A stretch of 64,000 nt of DNA, from positions 84,937 through 148,936 of the forward strand of contig NZ_QLLR01000011.1 in NCBI RefSeq assembly GCF_003259615.1. The letters are read 5' to 3'. Made by a program: the position numbers and the translations under genes. Position 1 is the stretch's first letter, and each line of letters begins with the position of its first letter. The notes under the pieces were generated by a model. It was not told the origin of the DNA. It searched no databases and saw only the letters and a list, made by a program, of their open reading frames with translations. This document shows positions 55,277 through 63,713 of this stretch, in pieces. Source of the stretch: Pedobacter cryoconitis. GTDB lineage: Bacteria; Bacteroidota; Bacteroidia; Sphingobacteriales; Sphingobacteriaceae.

Positions 55277-55951
55277 TTAGCTTTTTGAATTATTATATTC
55301 ATGAACAAGCTTCTCTATCACTTTAAATGTGAAAGAATTGGTTTGGTTGTAATTTTGAGATACTTTATCATTATCCGCCAGCATATCTTTTAATAGTTCT
55401 TTGCGCTCTTTTCTGGTTTTACTGCCAGCACTTATAATCTTATTATACTTAATTGATGTTATCCGGGAACTATCTTTCTCTATGAACCAGCTTGTATATT
55501 CAGCATTTGGAATCCCTCCTGTGGCAATGGCAGAGCTAATTGCGCTGGTTACATCAAGTGCATTATCCATCTGATTACCGAAAGTATAAGCTTTATATTC
55601 ATATAATTTTATTTTCCCGTCTTCTATACATTTTAACCAGGATGCTTGCTCAGGTATAGCCATCTTTTTTGCCAGATCTTCAGGAATAAAACCAGGAAGT
55701 ACCTTACTGCGGTAAAGCACTTTGTTTTTCGCATTATAATAAGCGGTATATACGTTCGGATCTAATTTATAAGTGCTGTCTGCTGCAATAAGTTTTGCTC
55801 CCCCTATCCAATAATTAGCTTTAATTTTACCGTATATCGTATCATTAGTTTTTGTAACCAGGTAACTTTTATCTTTCAATGGCGAATCTGCACGCGCTGA
55901 AAGGCCCAATGCCAACAAAGGAAGTGCTATAAGTAATTTAACAGGGATCAT
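55277..55951 (-). CDS. Secreted hypothetical protein, 224 aa
   Basis: A signal peptide (LLIALPLLALGLSARA) is followed by a soluble domain I do not recognise. Features are SYLVTKTNDTIYGKIKANYW near the start, with a later region LDVTSAISSAIATGGIPNAE. The C-terminal third is charged and helical. Similar short secreted proteins are common in Bacteroidota and often have no known function. It is downstream of the DIFG-repeat gene's divergent side only in the sense of same strand: it starts 86 bases after that gene's stop and could share its transcript. Confidence 0.75.
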   Translation of the reverse strand: MIPVKLLIALPLLALGLSARADSPLKDKSYLVTKTNDTIYGKIKANYWIGGAKLIAADSTYKLDPNVYTAYYNAKNKVLYRSKVLPGFIPEDLAKKMAIPEQASWLKCIEDGKIKLYEYKAYTFGNQMDNALDVTSAISSAIATGGIPNAEYTSWFIEKDSSRITSIKYNKIISAGSKTRKERKELLKDMLADNDKVSQNYNQTNSFTFKVIEKLVHEYNNSKS

Positions 55952-56037
55952 AGTTTTAATTGTTTAAAAATAAATAAAGGGTAAAAGATAGATTAGCTAT
56001 TTATTTACCGGATGTGTGTATGTTGTGAAATCCCTTT

Positions 56038-56973
56038 TTAATAATCTCCGGGTTCCAGCAACAGTTTCATAAATAAATCTAAGGATTCAGCATCTTCTTC
56101 ATGATCAACAGAGGTCACACTATTTCCGAAAATATCATTGACTTTTTTGATGGACGCTAACTGTTTCCCATTTTTACCAACAATATTTTTCTTCTCGTTT
56201 CCAAAAATATCGGTTGTAGTTTTTATAGCCGCAGTAGTTTGCCCGCTGCTGTTACGGATTGTGATGGTTTCATCGCCAAAAATATCTTTTGATTTCCTGA
56301 TCGAACCTATACGTTCCCCGCCAGGACCAGTTATATCTTTCGTTTCATCCCCAAATATATCATTTGATGTCTTTATGCTCATAGTTCTCTTTCCGTTTGC
56401 ATCAAGGATTAATACAATCTTGTTTCCAAAGATGTCGGTTGACTTTTTAATTGAGCCTGCTTTTTCCCGGTTAGCACCAGTAATATGTTTTGTTTCATCC
56501 CCAAAAATATCAGTAGAAGTTTTAACAGCCAGCTTCAGCCTTCCGTTTCCATCATTAATCGCAATAGTCTCGTCCCCGAAAATGTCAGTTGATTTTTTAA
56601 CCGACCTTATCAATTCACCGTTAGCACCTGTAATGCGTTTGGTTTGATCGCCAAAAATATCTGTCGATGTTTTTATAGTTACTTTTGATTGTCCTTTTTC
56701 GTCATAAACAGAAACAGTTTTATCTCCGAAAATATCGGTTGATGTCTTTAGGGACTGTATCCGCTCTCCATTTGGCCCAGTCATATTTTTTATCTTATTT
56801 CCAAAAATATCGGTGGAATGCGTAATTGCAGCCAGTTTATTTCCCCTTTTATCTTTGTAAGTTTCAATCGTGTCTCCAAAAATATCAACAGTCTTTGAGA
56901 TTGTATAAGTCTGAGCATTCATGGTCACAGCACCCGTTAAAAAAATCAGTAAAAGAAGCAGTTTCATTTTCAT
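56038..56973 (-). CDS. Secreted DIFG-repeat protein (eleven 25-residue units)
   Basis: A 311-residue protein with signal peptide (MKMKLLLLLIFLTGAVTMNA). From residue 30 to 283 the motif DIFG occurs eleven times at exactly 25-residue steps (D at 30, 55, 80, ..., 280) without any insertion. The units alternate: one type reads STDIFGDETKxITGxNGE, the next STDIFGDETIxIxDxNG, giving a 50-residue super-period. The units look like short beta hairpins, so a beta-solenoid or repeated-sheet shape is likely. The tail is acidic (DHEEDAESLD). I do not recognise the family. Function is unknown. Confidence 0.85.
   Translation of the reverse strand: MKMKLLLLLIFLTGAVTMNAQTYTISKTVDIFGDTIETYKDKRGNKLAAITHSTDIFGNKIKNMTGPNGERIQSLKTSTDIFGDKTVSVYDEKGQSKVTIKTSTDIFGDQTKRITGANGELIRSVKKSTDIFGDETIAINDGNGRLKLAVKTSTDIFGDETKHITGANREKAGSIKKSTDIFGNKIVLILDANGKRTMSIKTSNDIFGDETKDITGPGGERIGSIRKSKDIFGDETITIRNSSGQTTAAIKTTTDIFGNEKKNIVGKNGKQLASIKKVNDIFGNSVTSVDHEEDAESLDLFMKLLLEPGDY
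56055..56888. repeat. 75-bp coding tandem repeat array
   Basis: The DNA under the DIFG units repeats with 75-base period (150-base super-period). Synonymous differences between units are many, so the array is old rather than freshly expanded. The coordinates are approximate. Confidence 0.75.
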
Positions 56974-57110
56974 ACGCGCAAAACTCTAAGTTGTGAATAT
57001 AAGACTGTCCCGGATAAATTCAGCACAGATAGTGACCAAATATTGATTACACCATGCGTTTTTACAATAAATCAACACTAGAACCGAATTTATTGAACTA
57101 ATTTCACTGA

Positions 57111-57518
57111 ATGGATAAAATCGTCGTATTTGAAACATTCTACAACCCTATAGAAGCAAATATTGTAAAATCAAGATTAATGGACGCAGGTATCCAATGT
57201 TTTCTATCTGATGAAAATACGGTCACGCTTAATCCTTTGTATACCCAGGCATTGGGTGGTGTTAAGCTCCATCTTTTTGAAAGAGACGCTGATGTGGCCA
57301 GGGGTATACTGGAAGAGACGATTCCGGTTTCCGAAATACCTGAACAAGAGGAAGGAGAATACGTTTGTCCTCAATGCGGATCTCACAATGTGGGTTATGT
57401 TCAGGCCACAAAAAAAAGGTTTGGCATTTTAACTATGCTGGTATCCATAGCTTTCTTTGTTTATCCATTCCACGCAAAAAAAGTGCACCACTGTTTCAAT
57501 TGCCTCCATGAGTATTAA
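57111..57518 (+). CDS. DUF2007 protein with C-terminal zinc ribbon
   Basis: A 135-residue protein. The first ~70 residues match DUF2007 (FETFYNPIEANIVKSRLMDA, then LGGVKLHLFERDADVARGIL), a small signalling-like domain. A zinc ribbon follows, split by a membrane segment: YVCPQCGSHNVGY, then ILTMLVSIAFFVYPF, then VHHCFNCLHEY. It probably sits at the membrane; function is unknown. It is divergent from the DIFG-repeat gene. Confidence 0.85.
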   Translation: MDKIVVFETFYNPIEANIVKSRLMDAGIQCFLSDENTVTLNPLYTQALGGVKLHLFERDADVARGILEETIPVSEIPEQEEGEYVCPQCGSHNVGYVQATKKRFGILTMLVSIAFFVYPFHAKKVHHCFNCLHEY

Positions 57519-57736
57519 TCAGCCCCGCTATTGCACGCGAAAAGCTTTGACATCATAAGTAAAGAAAAGCAGATTATACACGAAATTAAAATAAACCACA
57601 AAGCAAGTATATTTCCGTAAAAATAATTAGATTAGTACTCTTGTATAAGTAAACAAGCAGTTTGAACAACTACTGTTAATAAGTAGTTACTACTGTAATT
57701 TGAACCTGACTTCCTGTAACACTTATTTAATAACGT

Positions 57737-59401
57737 ATGAAAATAGCATGCTCAATTTTATTATTCTCCGTAATTGTTCTTTTTTCTTCATCTCCGGTTT
57801 TTTCTCAGAACCGGACGACCAATGAAAAATTCAAGGAATGTAAAGTAGTATTAAATGGAGTAAATTTTACAGTGGACCCGCGGATTGAGTTATTTCATAC
57901 GATCGAAGTGTTGCAGGGAATTCCGCTTGTAAATTCAATAGAGCTGGATTACAAGGAAAAAATAGCCGCTAATTTTAAGCCATTTAAGCAGCATGCGCTT
58001 TTTGCTTATTTAGATCGGAACCCTATGTATGAAAAGCTTTTCGGCAACAAAATAGAAGGCCCTATCTGGTTTATGCTTCATTTAACCAATGATTTTGACT
58101 GGAGAAAAGATGTATCTTCTCCAGATGAAAAGAATCCTCAGCTGGACTCTCTGAGGATTTTGCTTAAAGATTTCTCCATGAAATCAAACTATCCTAAGTT
58201 CTTTAACAGCAATTCGGACCTTTACAATATTTCTTTAGCGACGCTCGCTTATAATCTCCCGGATTTCGATGAGAAAAACCGGCTACTGAAATATTGTGGT
58301 GAACAGCATGGAAAAAATATACAGTTTAATGTGATCCTTAATTTTCTGGGCTGGGGTAATTTTGGTCCGCGTATTTATAAAAAAGATGGAAAAGAATTAT
58401 ATGCTGTTATTGCTCCGGAAAAAATTGCAATCCGTATACCGACGTTTGATATTGCAGGGCTTTACAGGCTGTTATGGCATGAATTTGCACATTCCTTTGC
58501 AAATCCTGCTGTAGAAAAAGTTGAAAATCAGCTTACTCCCTTCAGTTACTTGTGGGAGCCTGTAAAAGTATCTATGAGGGCACAAGCTTATAGCTCATGG
58601 GATGCTGTAGTTAAGGAACAATTGACAGAGGCCATTACTTGCAGGCTTGCTGCACAGAAATTTGGGGAGGATGCAGCTGAGTTAAATAACGTGAGGTATC
58701 AAAAAGGGAAGGATTGGATCTACCTTAATTCGCTGCTGAAGGCACTTAAATACTATGAGGCAAACCGAAATGCCTACCCTACGCTCGATAGTTTTATGCC
58801 GAAGATCATCGAATCCTTTGAGGAGATTAAACAAACTGATATTGATGCCTGGGTAGCAGAAAGTGAACAAATCAGAAAGCCTGACGTAGCTGCGATGCCG
58901 GCGACAGGAGATATTTATGATAAAGAAAACATACTTTTTATTGTATCGAGCGATGAGCCGGATAAGGAAGCAGATCAAAGGCTCAAAAAATTTATGAATG
59001 AATTTAAAAATCGCATATCATCTTTAAAAGATGCAAGTATAGTCGCCGATACAACTGCTTTGAAGATGGATTTATCTGCCTATAATCTTTCTGTCTGGGG
59101 AACGCCGAAAGGGAACAAGTTTCTGCAGAAATACTTACCTCAAATACCTCTTCTGATAAAAGATGACAAAATTATTGGGGAGAATATCTATCAAGGCACT
59201 GGCTACGGAGTATTAATCGGTTGGGTGAACCCTCTTAACGACAAGAATATAATGGTCATACATACTGCACAGAATCCTGATGATCTGGTTGACTTTAATA
59301 GAATCATGAATGGAGGAGGAAATTATCATATTTTCAAAAACTATATCACAGTGAAACAAGGCAATTTCAATAGACAGAGCAAGGTCTGGCTGGCCAAGTA
59401 G
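57737..59401 (+). CDS. DUF4932 domain protein, metallopeptidase-like
   Basis: A 554-residue secreted protein (signal LLFSVIVLFSSSPVFSQ). The middle matches DUF4932: VDPRIELFHTIEVLQGIPLV near residue 40 and LYRLLWHEFAHSFANPAVEK near residue 245, whose HEFAH is a zincin-type motif, plus TEAITCRLAAQKFGED. The C-terminal ~170 residues are a separate domain with a VWGTPKGNKF element. A secreted zinc peptidase role is plausible but unproven. An M20 hydrolase gene follows. Confidence 0.85.
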   Translation: MKIACSILLFSVIVLFSSSPVFSQNRTTNEKFKECKVVLNGVNFTVDPRIELFHTIEVLQGIPLVNSIELDYKEKIAANFKPFKQHALFAYLDRNPMYEKLFGNKIEGPIWFMLHLTNDFDWRKDVSSPDEKNPQLDSLRILLKDFSMKSNYPKFFNSNSDLYNISLATLAYNLPDFDEKNRLLKYCGEQHGKNIQFNVILNFLGWGNFGPRIYKKDGKELYAVIAPEKIAIRIPTFDIAGLYRLLWHEFAHSFANPAVEKVENQLTPFSYLWEPVKVSMRAQAYSSWDAVVKEQLTEAITCRLAAQKFGEDAAELNNVRYQKGKDWIYLNSLLKALKYYEANRNAYPTLDSFMPKIIESFEEIKQTDIDAWVAESEQIRKPDVAAMPATGDIYDKENILFIVSSDEPDKEADQRLKKFMNEFKNRISSLKDASIVADTTALKMDLSAYNLSVWGTPKGNKFLQKYLPQIPLLIKDDKIIGENIYQGTGYGVLIGWVNPLNDKNIMVIHTAQNPDDLVDFNRIMNGGGNYHIFKNYITVKQGNFNRQSKVWLAK

Positions 59402-59517
59402 CCATGTTAAGATAAAATAAACAAGGATTAAATAAAATTCATAATCAAACATAATTGTAACAATTAATCAATTACACATTCTAATGGTTACTGATTTAAA
59501 ATCAATTGGTTATAATT

Positions 59518-60828
59518 ATGAAAAAACTTGTACTAGTCCTAACCTGTTTTATGGTTACTGTTTCTTATTCTTTTGCACAACAGCTGAAATCTGAAGCAAG
59601 AAATAATAATTCAAAAAGAACCTTAACTCATGGAGCTATTAAACTCGAAACTGATCGCATCTTTAATAAGTTAGTTGCACTCAGGAGAGACCTTCATGAA
59701 AACCCTGAATTGGCAGGCAATGAAATACGTACCCAAAAAATCATCGCTCAATATTTACTTGACCTGGGACTTGAAGTTGAAACCAACATTTATGGCCATG
59801 GCGTTGCAGGAATTTTAAAGGGAGGAAAAAAAGGAAAAACCATAGCCTGGCGATCTGATATGGACGCGCTACCTCAGGATTTCCCTGACCCGGTGGCTTT
59901 CAGATCTGTAGTAAAAGGTGTGCAGCATGGTTGTGGTCACGATATACATATGGCAATTGGACTGGGAATAGCTGAAGTGCTTGCGAAAAATAAAGAATCT
60001 TTAAAGGGAAGTGTATATTTTATATTTCAACCTGAAGAAGAAACTTTTATTGGAGCAAAGGGCATGGTCAACAGCGGTTTGTTTTCCAAAATAAAGCCTG
60101 ACGAAATTTATGGTTTACATGTATCTGTATTGCCGGTTGGACAAATAATGGTCAAGCCCAATGAAATGTTTGCCTATCAAAAAAGAGTAAGAATCAAATT
60201 AAAAGATGAATTACCGAAGGAGGATGCAAAAGTGTTAACGAAAAAGATTCATAGCGCTTTATTTCGTGCAGCTAATGGCAGTAAACCCTGGGAAATACAA
60301 CATATTAATGATCCTAAAATTGGACCGGCGAACCCGAATACCATTTTTAAGGATTTCCTGATCACTGATGAGAAGTTTACCATCTATTCTAAAAATGGCA
60401 ATCTTTTCCTGGAAGCGTATTTATATGAGACGAATTCAGCAAATCTGGAAGCTCTAATTCCCAAAATTAAACAAGTAATAGCGGAAAGCGGCTATAATGA
60501 CCAGCTGCTTTCTATTTCATTTGTACAAGAAAACCCAACGGTTATCAATAATGAAAAGCTAACGGATATTGCAACAAAAACCCTTAAAATTATTTTCGGA
60601 AAAGACGCAGTCACTACTGATTATGGTCAACTTCCATTTTTCAATGACGACTTCACCTATTTTCAACAAAAAGTACCCGGAGTTTACTTCTTTCTTGGAG
60701 GCTCTAACCTTGAAAAAGGGATTATCGCAATGAATCATGCACCGAATTTTCAAGTTGATGAAGAAAGTATCAGAACGGGCGTTAAAAGTTTTTCATCTTT
60801 AATTCTGGAGAGGCTAAAGAAAAACTAA
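59518..60828 (+). CDS. Secreted M20 family amidohydrolase
   Basis: About 436 residues from ATG 59518, which starts a signal peptide (MKKLVLVLTCFMVTVSYSFA). An in-frame TTG at 59506 is less likely. It is of the hippurate hydrolase/IAA-amino acid hydrolase group: LRRDLHENPELAGNE, WRSDMDALPQ, GCGHDIHMAIGLGIAEVLAK (core HGCGHDIHMA), FQPEEETFIGAKGM and GLHVSVLP provide the metal ligands. It likely cleaves N-acyl amino acids or peptides outside the cytoplasm. A terminator follows. Confidence 0.92.
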   Translation: MKKLVLVLTCFMVTVSYSFAQQLKSEARNNNSKRTLTHGAIKLETDRIFNKLVALRRDLHENPELAGNEIRTQKIIAQYLLDLGLEVETNIYGHGVAGILKGGKKGKTIAWRSDMDALPQDFPDPVAFRSVVKGVQHGCGHDIHMAIGLGIAEVLAKNKESLKGSVYFIFQPEEETFIGAKGMVNSGLFSKIKPDEIYGLHVSVLPVGQIMVKPNEMFAYQKRVRIKLKDELPKEDAKVLTKKIHSALFRAANGSKPWEIQHINDPKIGPANPNTIFKDFLITDEKFTIYSKNGNLFLEAYLYETNSANLEALIPKIKQVIAESGYNDQLLSISFVQENPTVINNEKLTDIATKTLKIIFGKDAVTTDYGQLPFFNDDFTYFQQKVPGVYFFLGGSNLEKGIIAMNHAPNFQVDEESIRTGVKSFSSLILERLKKN

Positions 60829-60847
60829 AAATAGTTTTGTAATTTCT

Positions 60848-60882
60848 ATAACCCCTGCTAACGTAATGTTTGCAGGGGTTAT
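60848..60882. terminator. Bidirectional terminator
   Basis: ATAACCCCTGC pairs with GCAGGGGTTAT around a 13-base partly paired loop. It lies between the convergent M20 gene and TetX-like gene. Confidence 0.8.
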
Positions 60883-60930
60883 ATTTATGTTTTTGAAAAT
60901 TAAAAGAACTGCAGCTCACTAATCTCCATT

Positions 60931-62106
60931 TTAGCTAAACAGCTGTATGAACTTCTTAATGGATTCATCAGATGGGGAAGAAAAATCTTTTATTCCTTCG
61001 AGTGCCTCTTTCGCTAATAGGGTAGCTCTTGTCTGCATTCGTTTTTCATATGCTGCGATCGCAGTCTGGATGCTTTGAAATTCACCACTAGTAAGACATT
61101 CACTTAAATCCAAAGCATCAAGCATAGCTGTATTCACTCCCTCACCCGATGGAGGCATCAGATGTGCCGCGTCTCCAATAAGGGTGAGGTTCGGTTTTGC
61201 CTCCCAATTCTGGTCTAAAGGAAAATAGTTCAATGGCCTTACAGCAAAACAGCTACTTGCTTTAAAAAGAGTAAAAAACAGGGGGTTCCAGTATTCGTAA
61301 TATTTAACTAAGTAAGCACAGACTTCTTCCTTATTATTAAAATCGATCCCACTGGTTTTGAACCAATCCTCAGGATAAAGGGAAGAAGCATAAAAAGTCA
61401 GTCCACCAACCCCTCTTGGTTGCACAGCAATTGTTTTTCCGATACCCATCGCCACCAGATTGGCATTGTCAACTAACGCATAAATTTCAGGGCATTCTTT
61501 TTCAGGACCGTCTATTTCGCCCTGAATAATGGTTGCGCCCGAATATAGCGCTTCAATGGCTGTCACGTAAGAGCGTATTTTTGAACGATAGCCTTCTGCT
61601 CCGATTACAATAGCTGCAGTAGCTGTCGTACCATTTTTAAACTTAAGTTCCCACGCATCATTTACTTGCTCCATGCTTACAAACTCACTATCCCAAACAA
61701 CGGTATCCGGCAAAAGAGCAGTTATCAAAATGTTTCTCAGCGCGCCTCTGTCAATCTCCGGTCTAAAGTGTTCGTCACCAAAACCGGCCTCAGAATCTTG
61801 ATTATGTTCATCTATGCAGATATTTCCATCCTGATCAACCATGCGGTACTGATCGGCCCCAGGCATGTAATTAGCTTTGAAGGCATCCATTAAATCTGCA
61901 GCTTCGATAACTTTCAGACCTGATTCAAAGTGGAAATCAACGATTGCGCCCTGCACACGCGCTTCTTTGTTAAAATCCCGCTCATAAACCTTCACATTTG
62001 CCCCTTTAAGCTGTAAAAGCCGGGCTAATGTCAAGCCACCAGGGCCACCGCCTACGATTGCTATTTCTTTATTTTGTAAAAGATCTGTTGTTTCTGACGT
62101 TTCCAT
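60931..62106 (-). CDS. TetX-like FAD-dependent monooxygenase
   Basis: About 391 residues from ATG 62106, close to the 388 residues of Tet(X). The FAD motif is AIVGGGPGGLTLARLLQLKG, then VYERDFNKEARVQGAIVDFH. DRGALRNILITALLPDTVVWD and IGDAAHLMPPSGEGVNTAML follow. The order and wording of these blocks closely follow Tet(X); one visible difference is PPSGEGVN where Tet(X) has a one-residue longer FAGQGVN loop. It hydroxylates an aromatic or polyketide-like substrate using NADPH and oxygen; tetracycline activity cannot be concluded. A broken AraC gene lies upstream. Confidence 0.88.
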   Translation of the reverse strand: METSETTDLLQNKEIAIVGGGPGGLTLARLLQLKGANVKVYERDFNKEARVQGAIVDFHFESGLKVIEAADLMDAFKANYMPGADQYRMVDQDGNICIDEHNQDSEAGFGDEHFRPEIDRGALRNILITALLPDTVVWDSEFVSMEQVNDAWELKFKNGTTATAAIVIGAEGYRSKIRSYVTAIEALYSGATIIQGEIDGPEKECPEIYALVDNANLVAMGIGKTIAVQPRGVGGLTFYASSLYPEDWFKTSGIDFNNKEEVCAYLVKYYEYWNPLFFTLFKASSCFAVRPLNYFPLDQNWEAKPNLTLIGDAAHLMPPSGEGVNTAMLDALDLSECLTSGEFQSIQTAIAAYEKRMQTRATLLAKEALEGIKDFSSPSDESIKKFIQLFS

Positions 62107-62185
62107 TTTTATACCTCTTTTAATTCGATACAAATGAACACCTTATGTGAAGCGTAAACAATGCAGATACGCAGTGAGTATAGGA

Positions 62186-63042
62186 CTAATCGAAGTTTTT
62201 AGTCCGAAAAGCCAAGGGAGTCATTCCTGTAATTTTAACAAATAGCCGAATAAAATAGGAATAATCATCATAGCCGAGTTCGCCTGCAATCTCTTTGATG
62301 GATTTATTGGAGTGGTAGAGCAGGCGTTTAGCTTCCAAAATAACACGTTGTTGTATGTGGTACGAAACGGAGTTCCCGGTTGCAGTTTTGACGCATTCAT
62401 TCAGGTAAGGAGTAGATATATTCAGGCTTTTAGCATACGCCATCGGGCTTTTTACCTTCGTAAAATCTTGTTCTAATGTAGATTTGAATGATTTGGTGAT
62501 TACTTCGAAACGTGAATAGTTATCGGCAGTTTTAGCTAGAGATAAGTATTGCGACACGACCAGGGTGACTAAAGTGTTACAACTTTCTTTCAAAATGGAA
62601 TTATATAGCTTCTCGTGTTTCCTTTCAGAGAATTGAATGCAGAGAGAGGCTGTCTCTGAAATGATGGAAAATGTTTCTGGTTTTAAAGCTAAAGCGTCCA
62701 CGGGTGTGAGGCCTGCTAATAATTTCAGGTTTTCCTGTTGTAGGTTTTCACTGGTGATTATCCAGCTGGTAACTGTTGCATTGTCAAACGTTAGGGGCCG
62801 GTGTATTTGATCTGGATTGATATAGATAATGGATGATGGTTCTAGATGATGCAGCTGAAAGTCAATTTCAATGTGAGTTGTCCCTTTTTCCTGTAAAATA
62901 AATAAGTGCCCATTGTCCCGGTGAGGCCGCTCAACTTCTTAGCATTCGGCGGGCCATTATAAAATGTTCTCCCAATAATTATTCCTTCTCTGGTTCCAGA
63001 GGGCAATCTGTTGACATGAATATGTTCGCTTTTATTTCGCAT
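62186..63042 (-). pseudogene. AraC family regulator, frameshifted
   Basis: Read on minus, the ATG at 63042 opens a frame (MRNKSEHIHVNRLPSGTREG...GRTFYNGPPNAKK) that loses AraC character after about 35 residues. A second frame, open from about 62938 to the stop at 62186, continues it: ERPHRDNGHLFILQEKG..., a cupin-type sensor and then a full AraC domain (INTSTPYLNE-like helix, IKEIAGELGYDDYSYFIRLF). The two halves join with a one-base deletion at 62934-62942. The joined protein would be ~285 residues, the normal size. A GTG at 62701 could begin a partial C-terminal protein. Either a pseudogene or a sequencing error. Confidence 0.8.
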
Positions 63043-63142
63043 CGTGTTGCCTGGTAAAGATAGTTTTTCGCATAGATAAAGATGATTTTGAAAAACAACT
63101 TCATGATCAAGTTAATATAACAAAAATAAATCTATATCGGCC

Positions 63143-63209
63143 GGGTACTGCCTGAGTACTGTTCGGGTACTCGTTAGGGTGAGAGCAATGCTAAAGTAAG
63201 GTGAGAGCA
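63143..63209. repeat. 11-bp phased short repeats
   Basis: GGGTACT, GAGTACT and GGGTACT start at 63143, 63154 and 63165, each 11 bases apart; GGTGAGAGCA starts at 63178 and 63200, 22 bases apart. Helical phasing suggests protein-binding sites, about 100 bases upstream of the broken AraC gene. Confidence 0.5.
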
Positions 63210-63261
63210 TGGCAAGTCCAAGTAAAAACAACTAGTTGAAATGACTTGGACTTGCCATGCT
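63206..63261. repeat. 18-bp perfect inverted repeat
   Basis: AGCATGGCAAGTCCAAGT at 63206-63223 is the exact reverse complement of 63244-63261, with a 20-base spacer containing ACTAGT. It could be an RNA hairpin, a small mobile-element remnant or a binding site. Confidence 0.8.
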
Positions 63262-63367
63262 TAAAGGCTGTTCTCAACCTGGTGTCATCCCGACCACCAC
63301 TCAGGCACAACCAAACAATAACTAGTTGAAGATTAATGAAATTATAATTTCCCCTTTGACTAACCCC

Positions 63368-63417
63368 CGGACAACTACGGACAATTGCAGACAGCTGCGG
63401 ACAATTGCGGACATTTT
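63368..63417. repeat. Five 10-bp tandem repeats
   Basis: Five consecutive decamers of consensus CGGACAATTG (CGGACAACTA, CGGACAATTG, CAGACAGCTG, CGGACAATTG, CGGACATTTT). Confidence 0.8.
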
Positions 63418-63479
63418 TTACGCATCAGGATAATCTTTAACGCTAATAGCTTACATTGGTGGAAAGGCATTTATTTATT

Positions 63480-63713
63480 ATGGGAAGTTTAACGGGTAAA
63501 TTTTCAAATGGAATCCTGGGCGATTTTATTTTTAAAGCAGCAGTTTGGAGTACAGATTGTTTCAAAAGTTCTGTACTGGGCATAATGAAACAATCAATGG
63601 AAACCCGAAAAAGGCATCAGAGAACTTTCGTAAAAGTAGCAAACCTGGAAAAATCAGGAAGGAATCAGGGATCAAGCAAAAAAGTTGGGGAGTGACTATG
63701 CATATATTTTAGA
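63480..63713 (+). pseudogene. Small hypothetical gene, probably frameshifted and cut short
   Basis: ATG 63480 opens MGSLTGKFSNGILGDFIFK, reminiscent of short Bacteroidota proteins that begin with MGxLxGKxxNGxxG. After the run of five A at 63608-63612 the current frame becomes unlike that family (RHQRTFVKV) and stops at 63695. The -1 frame gives KASENFRKSSKPGKIRKE, which fits better and stops at 63713, inside the transposase-containing sequence. A one-base loss in the A run and truncation by the insertion sequence would explain this. The family match is from memory and uncertain. Confidence 0.4.

Larger units (their letters stand above)
63043..63479. other. Repeat-rich intergenic region
   Basis: A 437-base gap without convincing coding sequence. 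It contains three phased heptamers (63143-63171), two GGTGAGAGCA copies 22 bases apart (63178, 63200), an 18-bp perfect inverted repeat (63206-63261), two ACTAGTTGAA copies 90 bases apart (63231, 63321) and five 10-base tandem units (63368-63417). Confidence 0.7.

Noticed and set aside
56138..56647. Long antisense reading frame (169 codons) opposite the DIFG repeats
   Set aside because: The 75-bp repeat is a multiple of three, so every frame is periodic and stop-free stretches arise by default. It has no start context or family match.
60931..62106. Naming the monooxygenase as a tetracycline resistance gene
   Set aside because: Similarity to Tet(X) is clear but the substrate cannot be read from sequence, and many relatives do not act on tetracyclines.
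62930..62943. Programmed -1 frameshifting in the AraC gene
   Set aside because: No slippery heptamer (X XXY YYZ) and no downstream pseudoknot was found; AraC proteins are not known to use frameshifting.
63368..63417. CRISPR-like array
   Set aside because: The units are 10 bases with no spacers, and there are no cas genes.
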